Origin: CAILZL01 sp049840395
Lineage (GTDB): Bacteria; Pseudomonadota; Gammaproteobacteria; Steroidobacterales; Steroidobacteraceae
Direction: 5' to 3'
DNA length: 64,000 nt
NCBI GenBank assembly: GCA_049840395.1
Contig: JASGLD010000005.1
Span: forward strand, 1 to 64,000
Part shown: positions 1-7,609 of the stretch, piece by piece
Position numbering within the stretch: the first letter of the stretch is position 1
Layout of the letters: each line of letters begins with the position of its first letter
Notes under the pieces: model-generated
What the model was told of the DNA's origin: nothing
Database searches by the model: none
The model's input: only the letters and a program-made list of their open reading frames with translations
Translations under genes and position numbers: made by a program

Positions 1-475
1 GTCCGGGCTTGTCGTCATGGTGATTCCTATAGGTGGCCACCACCAACCAGCCTTGGTTTGCCAGGCGCTGAGCCGCCACCGCATCGTCCACGGCCTTCCA
101 GCCTTGTCCAACTCCCTCCTCCGCCAGCCAATCATATTGTGCGTTGGCGAGCAGGACCTGCTTGTGCTCCGGGGGACGCAGAGATCAGACACCGACCCGC
201 TTGGCGGCCGCCGCGACAAAGGCGCTGCAATGCGTGTGCTTGCCAGGTGAGATCTCCGGCTTACCGTCGGGCTCACCGCTCTCCCAGTGCACGTGAACGC
301 CGGCGGGCCAATGATGCTCGACCTCCAGCGCATCGATTCGCTGCGCAAGACGGGTGGCCTGTTCGGTGATCGGCGCCACCCCCGCCCAGGTGGCTGCGGA
401 CAGGGCAACCAGCGCCGGCATCAGCATCGCCTGAAGCACCCAACGCGAGGCGCGCCGTTGATTGATATGACTCAT
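1..475 (-). pseudogene. Exported cysteine-peptidase-like (CHAP/NlpC-type?) protein, broken by in-frame TGA, partial at left edge
   Basis: The reading frame starts at the ATG at 475, with AAGAG eight bases upstream. It overlaps the region just after the csgG-like stop. It opens with a signal peptide (basic MSHINQRR, then a hydrophobic stretch ending near ATWA). A segment HCSAFVAAAAKRVGV follows and looks like the catalytic-cysteine region of exported CHAP/NlpC-like amidases. A TGA at 187-185 then interrupts the frame, but the same frame continues with a sensible protein (LRPPEHKQVLLANAQYDWLA and onward) to the window edge. The stop is therefore a nonsense change or a sequence error inside one gene, not a true C-terminus. 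The family assignment rests on the short Cys motif and is uncertain. It is the last visible gene of the leftward exported-protein operon. Confidence 0.55.
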
Positions 476-489
476 GTCCCTCGCTCTTT

Positions 490-1230
490 TCACTGCGCCG
501 ACGTCAGTTCCACGCGCTTTGCCAGCTCGAGCACTGCATCCTCGATGCAGGCACGCACGGCCGCGTCCAGGCCATCCTGCTTGGACGTTTGCGCCGACAC
601 GTCTGGGGTGTAGGCGCTGGCGCTGCCGCCGCGTGACTCCGCAATCGTATTGACCAGCGCGGCCGTGCCGCTGATCCCAAGGCTCGAGCCTTTCACCGCC
701 TTGGATACGGTGATCGAGTCGAGCACATCCCCCGTATCGGCATCCAGAATGCGCACATCCACCGAAATGACATCCTTGCTCTTGCCTCCCCCCAGCTGCA
801 ACCCGCCGATATTGATGCCGCCCTGATCGGCATCCACCGCGGCATTCGCCTCGGTCACGGCACCTTCGAACAGGTACTGGGCACCGCGCAGGGATTTCTG
901 CGCCGTGTCGCCCGTCGTCTGGCCGGCCGCATTCAGCCTTTTTTCCTGCGCGACCCCTTCGTTCAGGCGGTTACGTTCCACCACCCTGAACTGGTGCGAC
1001 CGCACCAAGGCGGTCATGAACATGTCGGTGGCGCTGGTCTCCGTGACCTGCGAGACCTGCGAGCGGAATTCGTAGATGGAAACCGCGGCGCGCTGGTTGA
1101 GCGGCTTGGGCGCCAGCTTGTCGAGCACCGAGGTGGGGGCCTTGGCGTCGGCGGCCGCGGCCGGACGCGGAGCCGCCGCCCACGCAAGGCTCAAGCTGAG
1201 GGTCATCATCAACAACGGTTTGATCTTCAT
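490..1230 (-). CDS. CsgG/HfaB-family secretion or assembly protein
   Basis: 246 residues with a cleavable-looking signal peptide (MKIKPLLMM, hydrophobic, AAPRPAAAADA). The core matches the CsgG fold: an AVSIYEF strand, a region of FMTALVRSHQFRVVERNRL (the 'VVER..L' signature), GAQYLFEGAVTE, and VDVRILDADTGDVL. CsgG proteins form outer-membrane channels or adhesin-anchoring complexes (curli, holdfast). Canonical CsgG is a lipoprotein, but no lipobox cysteine is visible here, so a periplasmic or differently anchored variant is likely. AGGAG lies seven bases before the ATG. The gene stop (490-492) abuts the start region of the next gene, so the two are probably translationally coupled. Role inferred: export or anchoring of the surface proteins encoded upstream in the operon. 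Confidence 0.8.
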   Translation of the reverse strand: MKIKPLLMMTLSLSLAWAAAPRPAAAADAKAPTSVLDKLAPKPLNQRAAVSIYEFRSQVSQVTETSATDMFMTALVRSHQFRVVERNRLNEGVAQEKRLNAAGQTTGDTAQKSLRGAQYLFEGAVTEANAAVDADQGGINIGGLQLGGGKSKDVISVDVRILDADTGDVLDSITVSKAVKGSSLGISGTAALVNTIAESRGGSASAYTPDVSAQTSKQDGLDAAVRACIEDAVLELAKRVELTSAQ

Positions 1231-1304
1231 GTATTGCTCCTGCCTCCTGTCAGGGAGAAGAACACGCCGGAACCGGCTTTCCGGACATCGAAAGAATTCG
1301 CTCG

Positions 1305-1982
1305 TCAGCTTCGCGTCAGGTAGATGCGGCGCGATGACCGGGAATCATCGATCTTCGCCGGTTGGTAGCCGGCCACGGCCACATAGGCGCGGTTTTGCGC
1401 ACCCGCTGGAATATCGGGCGGCAGGAATATGTAGCCAAGCGCGTTGGAGGTCATCGACAAAGGCTCATGCGTCGACTTTCGCAGGCGAAATTCGACACGC
1501 ACGGCACGGTCATGGATGGCTTCCTCGCTGCGGGCATCCAGCAGCTTCAAGGGCCGGCGCGTCGACGTGCCATCCGGCAACGATACCTTGGGGAGAAGCT
1601 CCACCGTCCAGATGCCACCGGATGAGCGCCGTGAATCCTCGATCAAATCGCCCGCCAACGTGCCGGTATCGAGGGTGACGGTCGCGAGGAGCAATGCGTG
1701 CGGAATGTCGATGCGTCCCGCCGAGTCGATCCTGCCCTGCCAGCGTCGATAGCCCGACGGGCACGGTGCTCGAATGCAGCGGATGCCCTCATCGGCCTGT
1801 ATCGTCAACCCCGTGTCACGAATCGGCTGGGCGGTGGATGCATCGAGCAGCAGCAGCTTCACCATTGGACTTGTGTCCGTGCGGATGGATACGGCCTTGG
1901 GCGACGCCGCGCTGACGCTGCCCATGCCGCCGACCAGCGACAGCGTGCAGGCCAATGTCAGCAGCGGACGCCGCCTGCTCAT
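1305..1982 (-). CDS. Exported protein of unknown function
   Basis: 225 residues. Signal peptide MSRRRPLLTLACTLSLVGGMGSVSA. The mature part reads as two similar beta-rich segments, one around LLLLDASTAQPIRDTGLTIQ and one around LKLLDARSEEAIHDRAVRVE. They resemble a tandem carboxypeptidase-regulatory or transthyretin-like fold ('LxLLDAxxxxxIxDxxxxVE'). The first half carries a Cys pair (GIRCIRAPCPSG) that may form a disulfide. The start overlaps the stop of the upstream gene by four bases (ATGA), so both belong to the leftward operon. I do not recognise the family. The internal duplication is seen by eye and the fold is inferred. Confidence 0.7.
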   Translation of the reverse strand: MSRRRPLLTLACTLSLVGGMGSVSAASPKAVSIRTDTSPMVKLLLLDASTAQPIRDTGLTIQADEGIRCIRAPCPSGYRRWQGRIDSAGRIDIPHALLLATVTLDTGTLAGDLIEDSRRSSGGIWTVELLPKVSLPDGTSTRRPLKLLDARSEEAIHDRAVRVEFRLRKSTHEPLSMTSNALGYIFLPPDIPAGAQNRAYVAVAGYQPAKIDDSRSSRRIYLTRS

Positions 1983-3673
1983 GGCTGCGCCGCTGCTGCT
2001 GGTTGAACGGCGGCCGGCGCGGCAGGCGCCCTGTTCACGGTGGCGCTGTTGGCGCCCAACGTGGATTTCTTCAAGCGTGAGCCTGCCAGCCCGCCATGTG
2101 ACAAGGAACCTGCCTCGGCGGCTGCCGGCGCATTACCCCACCGGCTGACGCTCGTCGCGGACTCGGCGCCTGCCGTCGCAGCGGCCTGCCCGGCGCGCAC
2201 CTGGCGCGCACCCCACGCCGACGTCGATGTGGCCGTTTCAGGCGATGGATCACCCTTGTCGATCAACACACGGCCCTCTTGCGGCTGGCGCATCGCGCCA
2301 ACGCCGGCCTTGTAGGCCATGCTGATGCTCGCCATGAGATTGTGATTCGACAGCGGCGCCGTCTGGACGACGGGACTGCTCCAGTTTTCCGGCGTCAATT
2401 GCACGTACCGTCCGATGCTGCCGAGACTGCCGCGTGAACCAAGACCGGGAGCCGGGAAGGCGATGATGTTTGGCCATGCCTCCACCAACCCGTTCAACGT
2501 GAAGGCGCAGCGGCGATTGGCGACCGGACCTCCGCCGAAACTCACCTGTAGCAACCGCATTAGCGGCGCGGCGCCATACTGCATCGGATCGACGTCCACA
2601 ATCTTCCGCGGTCCGGTTTGCACCTCGACATCCACACCATCCTTGCCGATGATGGCGCTGCACGAAGCGGGAAGCTTCGCGGTGTCCACGGAATTGTCGA
2701 ACGTCACCATGCCGCTCATCGCGCCATTCTGTGGCGGCAAGGGGAGCATTTTCGGGGCAAAGAGCAGCGCCAGCATCTGGCCTCCTGCACCTCCCTTGGC
2801 CCACAGCCCCACGCGAACCATGCTCGTCGCATGGGTGGCAGCAATCTTTTCGTTCAGCGGCTTGAGCTTGTCGTTGGCGATACCCGCCACATCGATGCCC
2901 CTGAGACCCGCAACATCGAGGCCGCCGTGCTGCGGATCCGCTGCGAGGTTCTTGTCACCCAAGGTCCACGCCAGCAACGAGTTCAGGTTCTTCCCATACG
3001 CAACGTTGGTCACGAAATCGCTGATGGCCTTGATGACATCGCCGCTGAAGTTGCCCGAGTCCACCTGCGGATTGACGATGTGAACCACGGTTTGGGTGAC
3101 CTGCAACAGCGGTTGGCCCGGCTGATCGGACACCGCCAGCCCGAGGGAGATGTCCAGATCGCATTGCACGGAGAGCTTCGGATCCAGATCGCGGGCCACA
3201 CCGATGCCTGTCGTCACATCAGGAGTGGTGGCGCGAAAATCCAGATGGGTGCCCGGGATCACCCAATGCAGCGTAAAGGCATTGGTCTGGGGACCGTTAG
3301 GCCCGCCGCCGGGCGTCAGGGTCACCGCCGCCAACGGCCGGGTGGTGAAGTGGATGTCATATAGATTCACGCCCTTGGCGATCAACCCGCCCTTGGAGAG
3401 CAGCGCGGGCACGCTCTGGGGATATTTTGGATCGCCGAGCATTGCGCGCGCCTGATCCCAGGCGGCGTTCATCCGCCCCGAAATGCCACGCGGCTCGTTG
3501 AGCACGGATGAAGGCGTGTCCTGATCCGGCGTCAGCGGATTCCAGGCTTGCACGTACACCTCGACACCGACCGGGGCGCCCGGCATGGCAGGGGCACCCG
3601 CATGGACGGGCAGGCAGGTCGATGCCAACGGGATGGCGAGAAGGGCGGCAGCGCCGCGTTTGAGCATGTTCAT
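1979..3673 (-). CDS. Large exported protein of unknown function
   Basis: About 564 residues from the ATG at 3673, preceded by AGGGG at nine bases. An in-frame ATG at 3700 lacks a ribosome site and would put nine polar residues in front of the signal peptide. The signal peptide is MNMLKRGAAALLAIPLASTCLPVHA. The body is glycine-, proline- and valine-rich with many short beta-like segments and few charged runs. The C-terminal 80 residues are Ala/Ser/Pro-rich and look disordered. There are no membrane helices after the signal, so it is periplasmic or secreted. It is tightly coupled to the next gene by a four-base overlap. No family recognised. Its place beside CsgG- and OmpA-domain genes suggests a surface structure or its substrate. 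Confidence 0.7.
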   Translation of the reverse strand: MNMLKRGAAALLAIPLASTCLPVHAGAPAMPGAPVGVEVYVQAWNPLTPDQDTPSSVLNEPRGISGRMNAAWDQARAMLGDPKYPQSVPALLSKGGLIAKGVNLYDIHFTTRPLAAVTLTPGGGPNGPQTNAFTLHWVIPGTHLDFRATTPDVTTGIGVARDLDPKLSVQCDLDISLGLAVSDQPGQPLLQVTQTVVHIVNPQVDSGNFSGDVIKAISDFVTNVAYGKNLNSLLAWTLGDKNLAADPQHGGLDVAGLRGIDVAGIANDKLKPLNEKIAATHATSMVRVGLWAKGGAGGQMLALLFAPKMLPLPPQNGAMSGMVTFDNSVDTAKLPASCSAIIGKDGVDVEVQTGPRKIVDVDPMQYGAAPLMRLLQVSFGGGPVANRRCAFTLNGLVEAWPNIIAFPAPGLGSRGSLGSIGRYVQLTPENWSSPVVQTAPLSNHNLMASISMAYKAGVGAMRQPQEGRVLIDKGDPSPETATSTSAWGARQVRAGQAAATAGAESATSVSRWGNAPAAAEAGSLSHGGLAGSRLKKSTLGANSATVNRAPAAPAAVQPAAAAQP

Positions 3674-3701
3674 GGAAGTAAACCCCTGTAGATCATTCAA
3701 G

Positions 3702-4076
3702 TCACGGGTGGTGCTTATGCCGCTGTGCTCTGCGCGGAGCCTCGGGCGGGTCGGGGGGCAAGGGCTGCGGATTGATCATCTGCGCCTGACCGGGCGTCGA
3801 CAGGCGCTGCCGGCTCTTGTCCACCGGCGCCGGAAAAGGCGGCAGGGGCTGCGGATTGATGGCGTTGGCATCGCCGGCCTTCAGCGTCGTCATGCCGGCA
3901 CGCGGGCGGCTCCATTGAATCTTGCGCGGCGTTGCCGGCGAGACCTTCGCCGCGACCGCCGCCGTCGGCGCAGCCGCGACCGCGGTCGTGTCGTCCGCGG
4001 CGGCGATGTGACACAAGGCCAGTCCTGCGCACAACACCATGGCCGTCGATTTTCTTTGCATGATTGAACCCGACAT
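3702..4076 (-). CDS. Small exported protein with duplicated INPQPLPP motif
   Basis: 124 residues from the ATG at 4076. GGGAGG at 4091-4086 is nine bases upstream, and in-frame ATGs further out are too near this site or lack one. Signal peptide MQRKSTAMVLCAGLALCHIAAA lies just inside. The mature chain is short, Ala/Pro-rich, and contains INPQPLPPFP and INPQPLPPDP about 30 residues apart, each preceded by a short charged stretch, before a basic tail (RRAQRHKHHP). The motif is typical of a peptide ligand or a disordered tether rather than an enzyme. The gene follows the coiled-coil surface protein gene (stop at 4079) and precedes the large exported protein, so all are co-transcribed. Function unknown. 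Confidence 0.65.
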   Translation of the reverse strand: MSGSIMQRKSTAMVLCAGLALCHIAAADDTTAVAAAPTAAVAAKVSPATPRKIQWSRPRAGMTTLKAGDANAINPQPLPPFPAPVDKSRQRLSTPGQAQMINPQPLPPDPPEAPRRAQRHKHHP

Positions 4077-4078
4077 GA

Positions 4079-5029
4079 TCATTGACCTCCCAATGGCAAT
4101 CCCACACCCACGCAATGCATTCCATTCTTACGGTTGACGCACGCTTCGCCTCCATCGCCGGCAAAGCCGGCGGAGAACACGCCGTTGCCTGAGGGATCCG
4201 TGGTCGTGACATTGCCGCCACCCGCGTGTGCATGACTTTGCGTGAGGAAAGAGACCGGCTTGGTTCCGTTGAACACACCGACCAGGCCCTTGCCGCTATC
4301 GAGCTGCATGCCGGCGGCGGGCGACTCGCTGTCCGCGTACACCATCATGAAAGGGCTGGACGTCGGACCGATGCCCATGAAAGCCTTGGTTTGATTGTTC
4401 GCTCGAACCTTCACGCCGGCGCCGTCGTCGACCGCGCCCAGGCTGATCGTACGCACGCCACCGTTTGCCTGGATCTGCATGCGGCCCCCGCCGTACACCG
4501 TCGCCAGCGAAAAATTGGGCGTGCCGGCGTCGCCGTACACATAGATGCCGCGGTCCACCGCGGGCGATCCCTTGGCGTGAGGATCGGCTACGCGGAAGAT
4601 GGGCTTGCCGGCTGAATCCACCACAACGAACGGGGCACGCAGCGTCATCACGGGGAAGACATCCTTGAGGTTGCCCTCCGCGTCGCCCGCATCGCCACCC
4701 TTCTTTCCCTCGCCCTGGGAATTCGAACCTTTATCCCCGCTCTTGGGGGCGGCGTCCGAGCCGCTCTTGTCCTTGCCCTTCTTGTCGTCGTCGCCGCTGT
4801 CGTCCGGTGAGTCCGGCTTGTTGACTTGCTTCTCCAGCTTGGCTGTACGCTTCTCCATCTGCTGGAGCTTGAATTCCAGCGCCGCAAGACGTTGCAGGAG
4901 CTGGGGATCGGCCGGCACCGCCACGCCCTTGATGCCGGAGATGTCCGCGTGAAGATTCGCCGAGGCGATCAGGCAAAGCACCGCAGCGGCGAGCAGTGTC
5001 GTCGGTGGGCGTCGGGATGGTTTCTGCAT
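4079..5029 (-). CDS. Exported coiled-coil protein with C-terminal beta-rich domain
   Basis: 316 residues from the ATG at 5029, where a clear signal peptide begins (MQKPSRRPPTTLLAAAVLCLIASANLHA). The same frame is open further upstream, but only as antisense of the OmpA-domain gene. After a short coiled coil (LLQRLAALEFKLQQMEKRTA) comes a low-complexity Asp/Lys/Ser/Gly linker of about 60 residues. About 180 residues of repeated short beta strands and glycine turns follow, resembling a phage-tail-fibre or trimeric adhesin shaft (FVVVDSAGKPIFRV, GGGRMQIQANGGVRTISLG). Inference: a trimeric surface fibre. It lies in the exported-protein operon, one gene before the NPQPLPP protein. Confidence 0.65.
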   Translation of the reverse strand: MQKPSRRPPTTLLAAAVLCLIASANLHADISGIKGVAVPADPQLLQRLAALEFKLQQMEKRTAKLEKQVNKPDSPDDSGDDDKKGKDKSGSDAAPKSGDKGSNSQGEGKKGGDAGDAEGNLKDVFPVMTLRAPFVVVDSAGKPIFRVADPHAKGSPAVDRGIYVYGDAGTPNFSLATVYGGGRMQIQANGGVRTISLGAVDDGAGVKVRANNQTKAFMGIGPTSSPFMMVYADSESPAAGMQLDSGKGLVGVFNGTKPVSFLTQSHAHAGGGNVTTTDPSGNGVFSAGFAGDGGEACVNRKNGMHCVGVGLPLGGQ

Positions 5030-5103
5030 GAGCTTCTTCGTTGGTGAGGGATATCCTGCATAACCCCGTTCTCCCCCGAACCCGGACACACGGGGATGCG
5101 AAG

Positions 5104-5712
5104 TCAACCCCGGATGAGTTCCACGCGCCGGTTGAGCGCCCGCCCCTGCAAGGTGTCGTTGGTAGCCTTCGGCTGCGACAGTCCATGGCCGGCCGTCGTC
5201 AGGCGAGAGGCCGCGATGTGATAGCGCTCCACCAACGCCTTTTTCACCGCAGCGGCCCGTCGCGCCGACAACGCCAGGTTGAAGGCCGCGCCGCCGATGT
5301 TGTCGGTGTGCCCGCCCACATCCAGGCTCCAATCCGGGTGCTTGTCGAGCAGGAGCGAGATCTCCTTCAGCACCGGCTCGGACTCGGAGCGGATGACATC
5401 GCTATTGAAGGAGAAATAGATGCCGTAGATATCGGCCCGATGCGCCTTCGTCAGCGCCTCCTCCAGACCAGAACTTTCCGCGGACGCGCCCGCGGTCAGG
5501 GTCGTAGCACCGGGAAAGTTGATGCGAATGACATCCAGGTGGTCCTTGCCGAAGACATAGCGCAACGCCAACGGGTTGTCGATGTCATCCAGGAACCAGA
5601 ACTCGGCATCCGTATCCAACAGGACGCCTTTCACATGGACCGCCGGGAGGTTCGTGAGCCTTCCATTGACGATGACTTCACCGATGGCAAGCCGCAGGGC
5701 GTTGGCTCGACG
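5104..5712 (-). pseudogene. OmpA-domain outer-membrane protein, 5' end missing at a junction
   Basis: The last 200 or so codons encode a standard OmpA C-terminal peptidoglycan-binding domain: IYFSFNSDVIRSESEPVLKE, the DVGGHTDNIGG motif with the Asp and Arg positions that bind diaminopimelate (D..GHTD.....N..LS..RA), and a terminal NRRVELI. Upstream of it is a segment IGEVIVNGRLTNLPAVHVKG. Homology-like sequence stops near 5712, where the DNA becomes the antisense of a di-heme cytochrome gene. No signal peptide or start codon can be assigned. The gene is therefore truncated, by rearrangement or by assembly error. It would be the first gene of the leftward exported operon, anchoring it to the cell wall. 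Confidence 0.75.
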
Positions 5713-5720
5713 GGCGCGGT
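5700..5720. other. Junction between two unrelated blocks
   Basis: Left of here the minus strand encodes an OmpA-domain protein lacking its 5' end. Right of here the plus strand encodes an MbnH-type cytochrome lacking its 5' end. The two truncated genes point away from each other with no intergenic space. The left block also looks more GC-rich and has none of the repeats found throughout the right block. A breakpoint of an inversion or deletion, or a chimeric contig join, explains this. The sequence alone cannot decide between them. Confidence 0.7.
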
Positions 5721-6576
5721 GCATCCACGTGGCGCCATGTCGCTGATCAATGTGGGTTATCGCGACGCGCTGACCTGGGCCAATCCCAACCATACGGTGC
5801 TGGAAGAACAGGTGCTGGTGCCGCTGCTGGGAACTGAACCCGTTGAGCTGGGACTGCAGGGCCATGAAGCTCGTGTCTATGCCGAGCTGGGCGACGACCC
5901 GACTTATCGACGCTTGTTTGCCACCGCTTTTCCGGAAGAACAAGCCAGCATCGACACACCGCATGTGGCGCTGGCCTTGTCGGCTTTCCTGCGCTCGATT
6001 GTTTCGTTCCGTTCGCCCTTCGATCGTTATCGTTTTTACGACGATGCCAACGCCCTGTCTCCAGAGGCCATGCGCGGCATGCGCTTGTTTCTCTCCGCCA
6101 AGGCGCGTTGCAGCGGCTGTCATATGGCGCAGAACGTCTCGCGCGATCTGGGCTTGAATCTGGATGGCGGTTCCAAGACCGCACGCAGTCCCGCCAACGA
6201 AGCGGCCGTCTTCATGTTTCACAACACCGGTCTGTACAACCTGCCCGGCAGCATCAGCTATCCCGCCGACAACACCGGCCTGTATGCACACACCGGCAAG
6301 CTGGAAGACGTGGGCAAGTTTCGTATTCCCACCTTGCGCAACATTGCCATCACCGCGCCTTACATGCACGACGGCAGTATCGCCACGCTGGACGCCGTGC
6401 TCGATCACTACGTCAACGGTGGCCGTGCGCCCAATCCACAGCTGAGCGAGTCCATCAAGCCCATCACTTTGAGCACCGACGAACGCAAAGACCTCATCGC
6501 CTTTCTAAACAGCTTTACCGATGAAGCCGCATTGCACGATCCACGTTGGAGCAATCCCTGGCCGGCCAAGCCATGA
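5707..6576 (+). pseudogene. MbnH-family di-heme cytochrome c peroxidase-like enzyme, N-terminal half missing
   Basis: About 290 residues of the C-terminal part of a MauG/MbnH-type di-heme enzyme remain. Visible landmarks are the family segment RGAMSLINVGYRDALTWANP, the second heme site CSGCH (near 6108), FHNTGLYNLPG, GKFRIPTLRNIAITAPYMHDGS with the distal-heme Met/His region, and VNGGRAPNP. The first CxxCH and the signal peptide that such periplasmic enzymes need are absent, because the frame runs into the junction at about 5.71 kb. An in-frame ATG at 5737 could start a product, but it would be cytoplasmic and hold only one heme, so it is probably non-functional. Family members oxidise Trp or Tyr residues on partner proteins using H2O2. 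No MbnP partner is nearby. Confidence 0.75.
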
Positions 6577-6594
6577 GTCGATTGGCCGCAGGCC

Positions 6595-7512
6595 TCAGTT
6601 GCCTGGCTTGAAGGCCAGATTCGCGGCGCGCACCTTGTCGATGAAGTCACTTATATAAGCCTGCGCGGCAAGGCTATCGGGCATCGCAGCATATAAATCG
6701 CAATGCAAACCTTCACGGCCGATGGGTTTGGCGATGACGTAGCCGCGTTGCAGATAGGCAGCCACACTCCAGATGGGTAACGCGGCGATGCCGCGACCGC
6801 TGGCCACCAATTGCAGAATGGCTACGGTGAGTTCGGCGTTGCGACGCTTCGGCTTGATGCCGGCCGGCGTCAAGAAGTGACGCATCACATCCAGCATGGA
6901 TTCGTCCACCGGGTAGCTGATCAGCGTTTGATCTGCAAAATCTTCAGCGGACAAAAACTCCTTATCGGCCAGTGGATGGCGCGGCGCCAGGATGGCCACA
7001 GTTTCATAACGAAACAAATGCTGGCTGGCGATGCCGGGGCGCGATGCGGGCTCATCATGCAGCACGGCGAAGTCGGCGCTGCCCGTCTCCACCAAGGCAG
7101 TTGGATCGCTTTGAAAGCCACTGATGAGATCAAGCTCCACTTCCGGCCAGTGCTCACGAAAACTATCCATGGCCGGCATCAACCAATCGAAGCAGGTATG
7201 ACACTCAACCGCTACGCGTAGCTGGCCACCACGGCCCGATACCCATTGAGCGATCTCGCGTTCGGCCTGCGCAGTGGCATCCAGCACTGCGCGCCCCAGG
7301 GTCAAGAGACGCTCGCCGATGCGCGTCAAGCGCAACGGACGCGTATTGCGTTCGAATAACGCCGCACCGTAATGCTGTTCAAGCGCTTTCAATTGATGCG
7401 ACAACGCCGATTGCGTGACGAACACTCGCTCGGCGGCTTTGGCCAATGAACCGGTCTCGGCCAATGCGATCAGCGTTTGCAGGTGACGAAACTCAAGCAG
7501 GGACTGCGGCAT
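6595..7512 (-). CDS. metR: MetR, LysR-type regulator of methionine biosynthesis
   Basis: 305 residues, normal LysR length. The N-terminal winged helix covers residues 1-60 (FRHLQTLIALAETGSLAKAAERVFVTQSALSHQ split over the recognition helix), and the effector domain follows (TCFDWLMPAMDSFREHWPEVELDL is typical of MetR). It is divergent from metE across about 100 bases. This is the classical arrangement in which MetR with homocysteine activates metE and represses its own gene. A MetR box overlaps its start codon. The effector domain keeps the MetR-like region PVDESMLDVMRHFL. Assignment is firm from the sequence plus neighbour. Confidence 0.92.
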   Translation of the reverse strand: MPQSLLEFRHLQTLIALAETGSLAKAAERVFVTQSALSHQLKALEQHYGAALFERNTRPLRLTRIGERLLTLGRAVLDATAQAEREIAQWVSGRGGQLRVAVECHTCFDWLMPAMDSFREHWPEVELDLISGFQSDPTALVETGSADFAVLHDEPASRPGIASQHLFRYETVAILAPRHPLADKEFLSAEDFADQTLISYPVDESMLDVMRHFLTPAGIKPKRRNAELTVAILQLVASGRGIAALPIWSVAAYLQRGYVIAKPIGREGLHCDLYAAMPDSLAAQAYISDFIDKVRAANLAFKPGN

Positions 7513-7524
7513 GAAAAGTATTCA
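7512..7524. promoter_or_regulatory. MetR box overlapping the metR start codon
   Basis: TGAAAAGTATTCA matches the known MetR consensus TGAA-N5-TTCA exactly. It begins inside the metR start codon, so it is placed for autoregulation and lies about 90 bases upstream of metE. Confidence 0.75.
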
Positions 7525-7527
7525 CAC

Positions 7528-7553
7528 ATTCAATGAAAAACATGAGATTGAAT
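7528..7553. promoter_or_regulatory. Inverted repeat in the metR-metE divergent region
   Basis: ATTCAAT (7528-7534) and ATTGAAT (7547-7553) form a perfect seven-base inverted repeat separated by 12 bases. It is suited to a second LysR-type binding site between the MetR box and metE. The binding role is inferred. Confidence 0.5.
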
Positions 7554-7609
7554 CATAACAACGCGACCCGCAGCATGCGCTCCTTCTTAGTGAACGATGG
7601 AAGCACTTT

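Noticed and set aside
185..187. TGA as a selenocysteine codon
   Set aside because: No SECIS-like hairpin is obvious just downstream and no selenoprotein family is suggested; nonsense mutation or sequence error is simpler.
2415..3364. Plus-strand frames of more than 200 codons in the exported-protein block
   Set aside because: Low-complexity shadows of the minus-strand 564-residue gene, with no ribosome sites or family features.
5041..5700. A long plus-strand open frame that runs into the MbnH gene
   Set aside because: It is the antisense of the OmpA-domain gene; the real homology to the cytochrome family begins only near 5707.
5713..6408. A long minus-strand frame extending the OmpA gene upstream
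   Set aside because: It is the antisense of the cytochrome gene. No signal peptide or OmpA-like sequence is present.
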